A stretch of 32,808 nt of DNA, from assembly GCA_024401555.1 (NCBI GenBank), contig JAKSKV010000035.1, forward strand, positions 1 through 32,808, given 5' to 3'. The notes beneath the pieces were generated by a model. It was not told the origin of the DNA and searched no databases. It saw nothing but the letters and a program-made list of their open reading frames with translations. Shown here piece after piece: positions 25,181-32,808 of this stretch (its first letter is position 1; each line of letters starts with the position of its first letter). This stretch comes from Paludibacteraceae bacterium (GTDB lineage Bacteria; Bacteroidota; Bacteroidia; Bacteroidales; Paludibacteraceae). Made by a program: the position numbers and the translations under genes.

Positions 25181-26557
25181 ATGATGAGAGATATGAGGAT
25201 ATATAAGGGATTGATATTGTTGATGTTGATGGCCTGTCCGTTTATGGGACAAGCCCAACTGACTATGTATGATTTCTATTTGGATGTGACAGCGGGTGGC
25301 GGTTTGCATGCTATCCAATATTCACCCGAAGGAGGAGACCATACCCCAGGTTTTGGCTCGGAATTGAAATTGGCTTACCGCCGTCCGATCAATGAACGAT
25401 GGTGCGTGAGCGGAGGGTTGGGCTTTAGTTGGTACAACGGCCGATCCTTTTATGAGGATCTTCGCCTCTCCCGAGCTGCGGTGGATGCGCAAAATGGGGA
25501 GCCGTATGAGTATAGAGTGATCTTCACCAATTGGAAGGAGAAACAACACATCGCCAATTTGGAGATTCCTTTGATGGCCTCTTACCACTATCCGATCAAT
25601 CCGAAGTGGAACCTTTCCGCCGCCGCTGGATTGAAACTCTTTTTCCCTATCTCCAATAACTTTAAGATTACGGATGGTACATTGCAGACCAAGGGATATT
25701 TCGAGCATCTGACCAATATAGAGTACGAGAACTTGCCGCAACACGGTTTCTTTACCAAGGATGATTGCGAAGGCAAGGCCACGCTTCGTAAGGTGGGAGC
25801 GGCCGCCGCTGTTGATTTGGGCGCTTATCGATCGTTCAAACATAGCGATATGAGCCTCTATATGGGACTCTATTTCGGATATGGATTCACCAATTTGGCG
25901 AAAGAACATAGCACGCTTTTCGATGGAACCGATTACGTGGGTGTGGTGTCTTCCGACCGTATCGACAAGGCGCACCTTATCTCCGCAGGTATCAAGGCGG
26001 GTATCAGTTTCGGATTCCCTCGCATCTATCCTTTGCCTGAAATACAGCATGAATTGGCGATGGAAGATGAGAACTTCGCCTTTATCTTAGCAGGCGAGAT
26101 CGAGAAATTCGAGGATAGCGAGGTGGAGGATGTGCTTCGTATCGCCCGTGAATTAGCGGCAGCCGAGGAGGCCCGTAAGGCAAGGGAGTTGGCTGAGGTC
26201 AAGGAGGTCGTGAAGTGGCTGAACAAGAATGTGAAGGTGGAGTTCAAGTTGGGAGAGGCGGTTGTTCAGATGAATGATGAGATCCAATCCTACATCAATG
26301 ATTTGACTCACTATATTAAGACGACACCGGGCCGTAATGTCATCATTTGGGGCCATACCTGTAACTTGGGTACAGAGGCGAAGAATATTGAATTGGGTAT
26401 GCAACGCTCCGAGGCGATGCGTAAGTTGCTGATACAGGCGGGTTGTCCGATTAACCGTGTCATGGCTCGAAGCAAAGGATCTTCCGAACCATTGGTGCCT
26501 AATACTTGTGAGGCGAACCGTCGCCAGAATAGACGTATTGAAATTGTTGTGAAATAA
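25181..26557 (+). CDS. Outer-membrane beta-barrel protein with OmpA-like C-terminus
   Basis: A 458-residue envelope protein. The signal peptide ends near GQAQ. Residues about 30-290 are rich in alternating aromatic and hydrophobic strands (for example LYMGLYFGYGFTNLA), as in a porin-like barrel. An alanine/glutamate/arginine-rich coiled segment (about 310-345) leads to an OmpA_C-like domain (about 350-458). The usual GHTD is GHTC here (C394), with further cysteines C422 and C443, so canonical Asp-mediated peptidoglycan binding is not assured; related Bacteroidota proteins share this variant. It starts nine bases after the giant gene and is followed by a strong terminator, so the two form one unit. 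A role in anchoring or displaying the giant protein is inferred by analogy with SprB-SprF pairs. Confidence 0.88.
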   Translation: MMRDMRIYKGLILLMLMACPFMGQAQLTMYDFYLDVTAGGGLHAIQYSPEGGDHTPGFGSELKLAYRRPINERWCVSGGLGFSWYNGRSFYEDLRLSRAAVDAQNGEPYEYRVIFTNWKEKQHIANLEIPLMASYHYPINPKWNLSAAAGLKLFFPISNNFKITDGTLQTKGYFEHLTNIEYENLPQHGFFTKDDCEGKATLRKVGAAAAVDLGAYRSFKHSDMSLYMGLYFGYGFTNLAKEHSTLFDGTDYVGVVSSDRIDKAHLISAGIKAGISFGFPRIYPLPEIQHELAMEDENFAFILAGEIEKFEDSEVEDVLRIARELAAAEEARKARELAEVKEVVKWLNKNVKVEFKLGEAVVQMNDEIQSYINDLTHYIKTTPGRNVIIWGHTCNLGTEAKNIELGMQRSEAMRKLLIQAGCPINRVMARSKGSSEPLVPNTCEANRRQNRRIEIVVK

Positions 26558-26580
26558 TATTCTTGATAATTAATAGACTT

Positions 26581-26615
26581 GTAGAGACGTGGAATGCCGC
26601 GTCTCTACTTTTTTT
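26581..26615 (+). terminator. Intrinsic terminator of the surface-protein unit
   Basis: GTAGAGACG at 26581-26589 pairs with 26600-26608 (9 bp, plus a wobble), followed by seven T residues at 26609-26615. The arm sequence GTAGAGACG...CGTCTCTAC resembles palindromes dispersed in many bacterial genomes, so it may also be a repeat copy. Confidence 0.85.
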
Positions 26616-26683
26616 GTGATGTTGGTAAGCATCCGTCTAGAAAAAATCCATATTGGACGCGTACATTTCAACTAACCCAAACA

Positions 26684-27463
26684 TCAGTATATTGTCTCAA
26701 TTTCGGACATCATTATTGGCACATCTAAATGTATTGAGTCTGTGGTGGTTTCATAAATAGGCCTAACAACTTTAGCCTTTGGATTTTTCTCTGCCGCATA
26801 TTCATAATCTGAAACTTCTTCCGCATTGGTTATTTCACTCTTTAAATAGGTTCCCTTCTCTAAATCGATTTCTGTACTCGTCAGAGTTTCTGTAATCCAG
26901 CCTGCACTTTCATCTCTAAAACTATTTATCAATGTGTAATCTCCATTTTCATATTTAAATTCATACCCCCAAAAACCATATCTACCATGTGAATAGTCGA
27001 TGTGTAGTATTCCATTTTTCTCATAATACTCCAACTCGGGAGCATAATATATACCCCCATCTTCATTTTCGGAATAGAAACAATCTAAATTGTAAGATTT
27101 GATGCACAACGTCTTCCCTTGTTTTGCTAATACCACATAGCCTCTGGGATTACGGTCAACCATAGTGCCAGTTATATTGGGCTCATAGTTGTTTTTGTCT
27201 GTCAAACGGATCATTACAAACTTATGGTCGGAAGGTGATTTCATTATTTCCTCATAAGAGGTTTCTTTGTCGAACACGTAGTTCTTGGGTAACATGGCAT
27301 GAAGTTCACGATTAGAAGAACAGCTCATCCTTCTGAACTTAATAGAATCCTTTTCTTTCAACTCCAAGCCCACGAGTTTTGCCACTTCTGCTTGCTGGCC
27401 TGTGATTGCAAATGCGGTCACACAAAGCAATAATCCAGTAATAGAACTTACAAATTTTTTCAT
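26684..27463 (-). CDS. Secreted protein of unknown function
   Basis: A 259-residue protein with a clear N-terminal signal peptide (MKKFVSSITGLLLCVTAFAITG). The rest is rich in Tyr, Glu, Lys and Asn with a beta-strand pattern (GYVVLAKQGKTLCIKSYNLDCFY, ILHIDYSHGRYGFWGYEFKYENGDYTLINSF). There is no lipobox: the cysteine in the signal region is not followed by a mature start. I see no T9SS sorting domain and no catalytic motif I can name. It is encoded alone on the minus strand, convergent with the surface unit, and its promoter region carries two palindromes shared with the divergent leucine-rich-repeat gene. Confidence 0.75.
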   Translation of the reverse strand: MKKFVSSITGLLLCVTAFAITGQQAEVAKLVGLELKEKDSIKFRRMSCSSNRELHAMLPKNYVFDKETSYEEIMKSPSDHKFVMIRLTDKNNYEPNITGTMVDRNPRGYVVLAKQGKTLCIKSYNLDCFYSENEDGGIYYAPELEYYEKNGILHIDYSHGRYGFWGYEFKYENGDYTLINSFRDESAGWITETLTSTEIDLEKGTYLKSEITNAEEVSDYEYAAEKNPKAKVVRPIYETTTDSIHLDVPIMMSEIETIY

Positions 27464-27494
27464 GGTGATAATTCCGTGAATAAATTAGGTGTCT

Positions 27495-27516
27495 TCAACG
27501 TAGCCACCTACGTTGA
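27495..27516. promoter_or_regulatory. Perfect 9-bp inverted repeat in the leader of the secreted-protein gene
   Basis: TCAACGTAG (27495-27503) and CTACGTTGA (27508-27516) flank a four-base loop. It lies just downstream of the predicted minus-strand start of transcription, so it would be a hairpin at the mRNA 5' end or an operator. Confidence 0.5.
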
Positions 27517-27528
27517 TATTTATAACTA

Positions 27529-27536
27529 CAAATGTA
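27529..27536 (-). promoter_or_regulatory. -7 box for the secreted-protein gene
   Basis: Read on the minus strand this is TACATTTG, an exact TAnnTTTG match 66 bases upstream of the ATG. Its last two bases overlap the palindrome at 27535-27550. Confidence 0.45.
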
Positions 27537-27550
27537 ACAAATATTTGTTA
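27535..27550. promoter_or_regulatory. 16-bp perfect palindrome in the divergent promoter region
   Basis: TAACAAATATTTGTTA is fully self-complementary. It overlaps the -7 box of the minus-strand gene and lies upstream of the plus-strand promoter, the position expected of a dimeric repressor site controlling the minus gene or both. It is AT-only apart from one C and one G, so chance is possible. Confidence 0.35.
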
Positions 27551-27588
27551 AAGGTTATTAAAACAGCTGTGGAATAGGATAAAACGGC

Positions 27589-27596
27589 TATATTTG
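27589..27596 (+). promoter_or_regulatory. -7 box for the leucine-rich-repeat gene
   Basis: TATATTTG matches TAnnTTTG and lies about 68 bases before the ATG at 27664. The -33 element is not obvious. Confidence 0.4.
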
Positions 27597-27663
27597 ATCT
27601 GAAAACGGTAATCAATGTGTGTTTTGTTTACTGGCTATATAATCACTAAATATCGGTTATAAT

Positions 27664-30600
27664 ATGGGTGAGGAAAATAGAAATGAAGTCGATCTTCTGA
27701 AAGATCAGTGCAAAATAGAGAATCAATGCCTTTATATTCCAGAAGGCACGAAAATTATTCCTGAAAAGTGTTTTCACGGCGACCAAAGTTTCCAAACCAT
27801 CCATTTCCCCGATTCGTTGGAGGAGATAAAAATGTATGCCTTCGATGGTTGTGATGAATTGAGACGTGTCGTTTTGCCGCCCTCTTTGAAAAAAATGGGG
27901 CAAGATGCCTTCTGCGATTGTGAGCGTCTTGAGAGCGTTCAGTTGTCGGATGGATTGGAAGAGATACGCTATCACACGTTTAGTGGTTGCCGTTGTCTGA
28001 AAAAGGTGGTTTTCGGCAATGGATTGAAGAAGATCGGAGAGGAGGCTTTTCGTGGTTGTGTAGCCTTAAATGACATTGTATTACCTAATCAATTGAAAGA
28101 GATAGGGGAGCGGTGTTTCGCTGGTTGTGAATCGCTCACCAAGATCAATATTGGTAATGAGTTAGACTTGGTGTCGGGTGAAGCCTTCGCTGAATGTTCC
28201 AAACTGGCGGAGGTTGAGGCGGATGGTTTGCAGTATGCTCCCTTCCAGATGGATGTGTTCAAGGATACTCTTCTCCTGAATAAGAAACGGGAAAACAATG
28301 AAATGCTGATTATTGGCCATACGGTGGTGGATGGCAGATTTTGTAGCGGAGAGGTGACTATCCCTGACGGCATTTGGCAAATCGGCCCCGGTGCCTTTTT
28401 GGATTGTGCGGGAATGAGACGGATCCATATTCCATCGTCCGTAAAGGCGATTGATTATAAAGCTTTCCAGGGTTGTGTTCTGTTGGATGAGGTGAAGTTG
28501 CCACCTGAGTTGGCGTCTCTTTCCGAAAATGTTTTCAGGGATTGCTATTCGTTGAGACAGCTGGAATTGCCCGCAAAATTCGGGAAGGTTTGGGAAGGTG
28601 CGTTCGATGAAACCCCTTGGTTGGAAGCGCAACGACAGGAGGGTCGGCCGATTATCATTGGTGATACTTTTTATGATGGAAAAAGCTGTAAAGGCTCTGT
28701 TTGTGTGGAGGGTGTCTCCTCTATTGCGGGCGGTGCCTTCAAGGAGAATCATGATTTGACAACGGTGACGGTAGGTGAGAGTGTGAAATCCATTGGCGCT
28801 TCCGCTTTTGAACGATGTCTTAATTTGAAGAGCGTCTCTTTGCCCTCTCATTTGGATGAGATAGGTGCGCGATGTTTTTCCCACTGCTACTCTTTGGAAC
28901 GGTTGGAAATACCCGAAGGTGTGGAAGATATAGGTCAGGAGATGTTTTTCGCCTGTGGATCGTTGCGTGAGCTTAAATTGCCTTCGACCATCAAAAATGT
29001 TTATTTTAAAGCCTTTTACTGTTGCCCTCGATTGAAGAGACCGTCTTTCTCCGACGATGTCTATATCGCCTATCATGCCATTTATTGCATGGAGGATGAG
29101 TATTCCTCCTTGCCTACACAGGAGACGGCACGAACCGTCTTGATGGATGAGTTGATCAATAGGGAGGAACCTCCTACTTGGGAGATGTTGGAATGCCGAG
29201 GGGTTGCTGTCGCGAATAAGGCCTATTGTGGTAGAGCGGATTTGACGGAGATCGTTATTCCTGAAGGGGTGAGAATCATCGGAGAAGAAGCATTTAGAGA
29301 CTGCTCTAATCTTAAAAAAGTGGTGCTGCCGGATAGCGTTGAAATTATTGGTAAAAACGCGTTTGCCTCTACGGACATTGAAGAGTTGACCTTCCCGAAA
29401 AATTTGAAGTATATACTTCGTTCGGCATTTGCGGGATGTCGCTTGAAACGGGCGGATTTGCCTGATGGCTTGCAATATATTGGCGACTACGCTTTCAAGA
29501 GATCCGATTTGACGCAAGTGTATGTTCCAACTTCTGTGACAGATTTGGGGTATGGCGCATTCAGCGAATGCGAACGTTTGGCAACCGTGAGAATGATGTG
29601 CTCCGCCAAAGAAGAGTGGGGGTATTTCAGTGGATGCCATCGGTTGATTTCCTTTGTGAGTGCTGGTATGACGATCAATCCTCGTGATTTTGAGGGGACC
29701 GCTTTGTTGCGTCAGCCTTGCGATGAGGTGGGTGATTTCCTGATACGCTCAGGTTGTGTGTGTGAGGTGAAAAAGAAAACTTTGCCATCCGTGGTGGAGA
29801 TCCCAGAGGGCGTCTTCTCTATTGGCGTGGAGGTCTTCAAAGGACATGAAGAAATCAAGGAGGTGCGTTTGCCGGACTCTTTGTGCGCGATAGGTAGAGG
29901 TGCTTTTTGTGGTTGTACCCAATTGGAGAAGATCAATATGCCTGAAAATTTGCGGGAGATAGGTGCCGAAGCCTTCTCGAAGTGCGGGTTTAAGCGGTTT
30001 GACTGGCCAGCGAGTGTCACCACCATGCATCGTCACATCTTCCTCTCCTGCCATTCCCTACAAGAGATTACTTTGCCGGATACTTTGCGCGTCATAGAAT
30101 CGGAACCTTTTGGGGAAACTGCTCTCCACGACATTGTATTGCCTAAGAGTGTTGTTAAGTTTGGCAGATTAAAGGGGTTCCATGGTGAGGCATATCGCAA
30201 AGGTGAGACACTTACGATCCTCAATGATCAATATGATTGGCGGTTGGAAGATGATGAGGTTGCGGCGGTTGCGTGTCCAAACGATTTGCCCGATTATATT
30301 TTGTGGCGAGGCGATGTTTCTCAGTTCCCTGACATCCATGATCAATTCAAATTGTTGCAGGGATATGCGAGGGGATTGGAACTCGGATTCGAATATGGTG
30401 AGGCGTGCGATGCGAGAAATGCTCGTTTGATTAAGGATTTCCATCAAGATTATTCGTCGCTCTATCGCGGTTTCTCCAACACCTGCCTTGTGTTTCTGAC
30501 GATTCTAAATATGATCCTTCACATTGTCTTCTATCCCTATATTTGGATAAAAGAGATGGGACATATGTTCAGTACAGTGCATGAGCCATCCTATTTCTTT

Positions 30601-30708
30601 GATGCCATCATCAAAAGATGGCGCAAACGTCTAGATCGTCCACATCGGTTTATGGAGGTTGCTTCTGATGCGATGCTCCGCTACTTGGCAAAAGAAATGG
30701 CTGACTAA
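27664..30708 (+). CDS. BspA-type leucine-rich-repeat protein without signal peptide
   Basis: A 1014-residue protein built mostly of ~23-residue BspA/TpLRR (LRR_5) repeats with the pattern I-x-x-x-A-F-x-x-C-x-x-L-x-x-V-x-L-P, from about residue 20 to 880. The repeats are interrupted near 215-240, 315-345 and 470-500 by non-repeat segments. Most repeats have a Cys in the AF-x-x-C position. Unusually there is no signal peptide and no T9SS tail, unlike surface BspA proteins. One hydrophobic segment at about 942-961 (LVFLTILNMILHIVFYPYIW) is a probable membrane helix, followed by a basic helical tail. The long repeat array is therefore probably cytoplasmic, perhaps tethered to the inner membrane. 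Function unknown. Confidence 0.85.
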   Translation: MGEENRNEVDLLKDQCKIENQCLYIPEGTKIIPEKCFHGDQSFQTIHFPDSLEEIKMYAFDGCDELRRVVLPPSLKKMGQDAFCDCERLESVQLSDGLEEIRYHTFSGCRCLKKVVFGNGLKKIGEEAFRGCVALNDIVLPNQLKEIGERCFAGCESLTKINIGNELDLVSGEAFAECSKLAEVEADGLQYAPFQMDVFKDTLLLNKKRENNEMLIIGHTVVDGRFCSGEVTIPDGIWQIGPGAFLDCAGMRRIHIPSSVKAIDYKAFQGCVLLDEVKLPPELASLSENVFRDCYSLRQLELPAKFGKVWEGAFDETPWLEAQRQEGRPIIIGDTFYDGKSCKGSVCVEGVSSIAGGAFKENHDLTTVTVGESVKSIGASAFERCLNLKSVSLPSHLDEIGARCFSHCYSLERLEIPEGVEDIGQEMFFACGSLRELKLPSTIKNVYFKAFYCCPRLKRPSFSDDVYIAYHAIYCMEDEYSSLPTQETARTVLMDELINREEPPTWEMLECRGVAVANKAYCGRADLTEIVIPEGVRIIGEEAFRDCSNLKKVVLPDSVEIIGKNAFASTDIEELTFPKNLKYILRSAFAGCRLKRADLPDGLQYIGDYAFKRSDLTQVYVPTSVTDLGYGAFSECERLATVRMMCSAKEEWGYFSGCHRLISFVSAGMTINPRDFEGTALLRQPCDEVGDFLIRSGCVCEVKKKTLPSVVEIPEGVFSIGVEVFKGHEEIKEVRLPDSLCAIGRGAFCGCTQLEKINMPENLREIGAEAFSKCGFKRFDWPASVTTMHRHIFLSCHSLQEITLPDTLRVIESEPFGETALHDIVLPKSVVKFGRLKGFHGEAYRKGETLTILNDQYDWRLEDDEVAAVACPNDLPDYILWRGDVSQFPDIHDQFKLLQGYARGLELGFEYGEACDARNARLIKDFHQDYSSLYRGFSNTCLVFLTILNMILHIVFYPYIWIKEMGHMFSTVHEPSYFFDAIIKRWRKRLDRPHRFMEVASDAMLRYLAKEMAD

Positions 30709-30737
30709 GTGGAATGCCCCCTACAATCGGTCACCCA

Positions 30738-31178
30738 TCAATTCTTATATTGATATTGAGTTCCCAAAAACACGATAAGAAACAATGGCACGAAAATAAT
30801 ATATGACACCACAGATATCCAATTCGACGGAAGAAGCGTGGAAGCCCATATACCCAACCCTATGCCACCAATAAGGAAAATAATGCAAACTATCTTTTCA
30901 AGTGTATATCCAACGGAGAATGGTAAATTTTCCAAAAGACGAGTAAAACTCATTCCCAAATACCAGAATAGATATCCTGCTATCGCCGAGGATACAATTC
31001 CCAACAAAATACGCATCCCCATTTCCTTATGTTCCAAGGCGCAGTAAATGCCTATTGCCGGTATTGCCACAAAAAACAACGTCTGCAAAAAATCAGCAAT
31101 AAAATTAGATCTTCTGTTTAGGATCGCCGCTATAAGAGCAGCCAAAAGAGTTAGTATAATAAAAATTGCTCCTGCCAT
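30738..31178 (-). CDS. Small multi-pass membrane protein
   Basis: A 146-residue, very hydrophobic protein with four or five probable membrane helices (MAGAIFIILTLLAALIAAIL; FLQTLFFVAIPAIGIYCAL; ILLGIVSSAIAGYLFWYLG; IVCIIFLIGGIGLGIWAS; VVSYIIFVPLFLIVFLG). No family is recognised and no charged residues suggest a transport path. It lies downstream of the ATPase gene on the same strand, 79 bases away, and converges with the leucine-rich-repeat gene. Codon use and AT content resemble the ATPase gene more than the core genes. It could share a transcript with the ATPase. Confidence 0.7.
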   Translation of the reverse strand: MAGAIFIILTLLAALIAAILNRRSNFIADFLQTLFFVAIPAIGIYCALEHKEMGMRILLGIVSSAIAGYLFWYLGMSFTRLLENLPFSVGYTLEKIVCIIFLIGGIGLGIWASTLLPSNWISVVSYIIFVPLFLIVFLGTQYQYKN

Positions 31179-31257
31179 CTTTTATGTTAAACTAAAACTT
31201 AAAAATCGATGAAGTGCAACTTCGCGCAAGTGCCTTTTTTCGAGATTGATTCAAAAC

Positions 31258-32445
31258 CTAGTCAAATAACATTTCAAGATCCAACGTAAGGAATTCTTCT
31301 ATACTAAGTGCTCCCGACCCAACAACAAAAGCCATTTTGGGAGAGAACTTTTTATTAAAGATTGCGATACCTTCGTTAGTCGTGCGTCGTCCACTTTTTA
31401 CTTCTATCGCTATCAAGACTCCCTTTTTTTCTAATACGAAATCAACCTCCTGATTATCCTCGCGCCAATAGAATACCTTATAGCCATATTCTTCTGCATT
31501 TCCGACAAGATAGGCTCCGACTGCAGATTCCACCCAACGACCCCAACGTTTGAAATCTGTAAATTCTTTCTCGAATCCACGCCCTGTATTCGCACTCAGA
31601 AGTGCAGTGTTGAACACTTGGTATTTGGGTATGGAATTGAATTTTCGAGCATTGTCGTTGGCATACTTGTACAGTTTTGTTACCGCTTGACAATCGCTTA
31701 GTAGATCTATATAGTTAGACAAGGTTGTCACATTACCGGCGTCATTCAGCTGACCTAACATTTTTGTTAATGAAAGTATCTCCCCAGAATAATCACATGA
31801 TAGTTCAAACAATTGTTTAAGCAACGCAGGCTTATATATCGTCGTGGTCATAAGAATATCTTTTGAGACGACGGGATCAATTATTGAGTCTTTGATGTAA
31901 TCTCGCCAACGTTTCTCGTTTTGTATGTATTTTGCTCCCTGTGGATAGCCTCCATAATAGATGTATTGATTGATGTCGAACCCGAATGCGTCTCTCATCT
32001 CGTCAAACGACCAGTGTCCCATGCGTGTCAGTTCGTATCTGCCTGCCAAAGACTCCGTCAACCCTTTTTTTATAAGTAGACGCGAGGAACCCAACAAAAT
32101 GACTTTTATGTTAATCTTGTTACGAGTATCGCTGTCCCATTCCTTCTTTACAAATTCGCTCCAATTGTTTAGCTTTTGAATCTCATCAATCACAATAAGA
32201 AACTCATTGTATCTACGCACTTGCATTATACTCCTTGCGTTTGTCCAGATTGACGATATCCATTCCGGATTATTAGGATCAACACTATCGGCAGTCTCCG
32301 ACAAGAACGGCATCTCAATATCATCAAGCACTTGACCAACGACGGTTGTTTTGCCAACCTGACGAGGACCTGCAATCACTTGGATGGCAGAACGCTCTTC
32401 ATTGATCCTTTCTTTAATTATATGGTAATATTTGCGTTGATACAT
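31258..32445 (-). CDS. AAA_14/DUF4143 ATPase with C-terminal PD-(D/E)XK-like domain
   Basis: A 395-residue protein of the widespread AAA_14-DUF4143 family. The P-loop GPRQVGKTT is at residues 26-34, the Walker B strand LIVIDEIQK has D87-E88, and a sensor-like strand VILLGSSRL follows. The C-terminal DUF4143 part carries a nuclease-like signature EVDFVL ... IAIEVKSG with D335, E348 and K350. Cellular role is not established; such genes are frequent in accessory regions and have been proposed as defence- or toxin-related. The ATG at 32445 is the first in frame. Upstream lie four direct repeats that probably control it. Confidence 0.9.
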   Translation of the reverse strand: MYQRKYYHIIKERINEERSAIQVIAGPRQVGKTTVVGQVLDDIEMPFLSETADSVDPNNPEWISSIWTNARSIMQVRRYNEFLIVIDEIQKLNNWSEFVKKEWDSDTRNKINIKVILLGSSRLLIKKGLTESLAGRYELTRMGHWSFDEMRDAFGFDINQYIYYGGYPQGAKYIQNEKRWRDYIKDSIIDPVVSKDILMTTTIYKPALLKQLFELSCDYSGEILSLTKMLGQLNDAGNVTTLSNYIDLLSDCQAVTKLYKYANDNARKFNSIPKYQVFNTALLSANTGRGFEKEFTDFKRWGRWVESAVGAYLVGNAEEYGYKVFYWREDNQEVDFVLEKKGVLIAIEVKSGRRTTNEGIAIFNKKFSPKMAFVVGSGALSIEEFLTLDLEMLFD

Positions 32446-32484
32446 AATCTATTCACTCAGAAATTTCAATTTTCAAAGTAAGAA

Positions 32485-32572
32485 ATTTTACTCAAAACTT
32501 CCAAATATTTTACTCAATTCTTGATTGGATTTTACTCAAAACATCGTAATGTTTTACTCAATTCTAACGTTT
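32485..32572. repeat. Four direct repeats with an exact 22-bp period
   Basis: The core ATTTTACTCAA starts at 32485, 32507 and 32529, and GTTTTACTCAA at 32551: spacing exactly 22 bp each time, about two helical turns. The following bases alternate AAC, TTC, AAC, TTC, so there is also a 44-bp super-period. Read towards the ATPase gene the core is TTGAGTAAAA, and the array ends 40 bases from its start codon. Likely a regulator-binding array. The rest of the gene-free stretch 32573-32808 is AT-rich; apart from a short hairpin at 32614-32635 I see nothing in it. Confidence 0.8.
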
Positions 32573-32610
32573 ATTCAACCGTTGACATGGTGTCGTCAGA
32601 AATTATATTG

Positions 32611-32635
32611 TAGGGGCAATCCCTTGTGGTTGCCT
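32611..32635. repeat. Short dispersed-type palindrome
   Basis: TAGGGGCAAT ... TTGCC: GGCAA at 32615-32619 pairs with TTGCC at 32630-32634, with extra wobble pairs. It has the look of short GC-rich palindromes scattered in many genomes, but only one copy is present in this window. Confidence 0.3.
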
Positions 32636-32808
32636 AATACATCTGATTTTTTAAAGTGTAGGATTAAGTTGAAATTATAATGCTCGAATCTTTTGACTTA
32701 TTATAAATCTTGTGATAATAGTGAAGTGATTTGCCATTCAAGTATAATATGTGATTTGACTAGTCCTAAATAACCGTTACAGTTTTAGACTTAGTTTATC
32801 ATAGGACA

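Noticed and set aside
31201-31235. Terminator between the ATPase and the small membrane protein
   Set aside because: Only a 5-bp stem with a three-base loop (GAAGT/ACTTC) is present, with an imperfect T tract some bases away. Too weak to claim.
32485-32572. Mini CRISPR array
   Set aside because: Repeat cores of 11 bp and gaps of 11 bp are far too short, and no cas gene is present. A regulator-binding array fits better.

Overview
This window looks like a chromosomal segment of a Bacteroidota bacterium, most likely a Bacteroidales. Three things point there: a giant exported protein ending in a type IX secretion (T9SS) sorting domain; repeated TAnnTTTG-type -7 promoter boxes with few Shine-Dalgarno sequences; and typical Bacteroidales families (DUF4954, AAA_14/DUF4143 ATPase, PDDEXK_2/Rpn protein, BspA-type leucine-rich repeats).

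Layout. 1-9546 is mostly core genome: the 5' part of topA (minus), then recA-hflX and a plus-strand run of a DUF4954 beta-helix protein, a small membrane protein, a YfcE-like phosphoesterase and a flavin reductase-like protein. The run ends at a strong hairpin shared with a convergent Rpn-family gene. 9547-13436 is an AT-richer island holding a ~540-base gene-free leader with a strongly structured RNA candidate, then a restriction-modification pair: a fused endonuclease-methyltransferase and a specificity subunit in the -1 frame. 13490-14990 is pyrB-pyrI (minus) with an intrinsic-terminator-like attenuator candidate directly before pyrB. 15110-26615 is a two-gene surface unit: a 3325-residue modular T9SS cargo and an OmpA-like barrel protein, closed by a terminator. 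26684-32445 carries a secreted protein of unknown function, a 1014-residue leucine-rich-repeat protein without a signal peptide, a small membrane protein and an ATPase. Upstream of the ATPase lie four direct repeats spaced exactly 22 bp apart.

How the genes fit together. The restriction-modification locus has no separate hsdR; the nuclease motif sits at the N-terminus of the methylase protein, as in BcgI-type enzymes. The junction of the two genes has the parts of a programmed -1 frameshift site: an SD-like AAGGAGG, the heptamer A-AAT-TTT, a 6-7 base spacer and a two-part stem. The specificity frame has no ATG or GTG near its beginning. A frameshift would join the two proteins directly. This and the structured leader RNA are the most interesting signals here.

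All calls come from reading the sequence; no database search or folding program was run.
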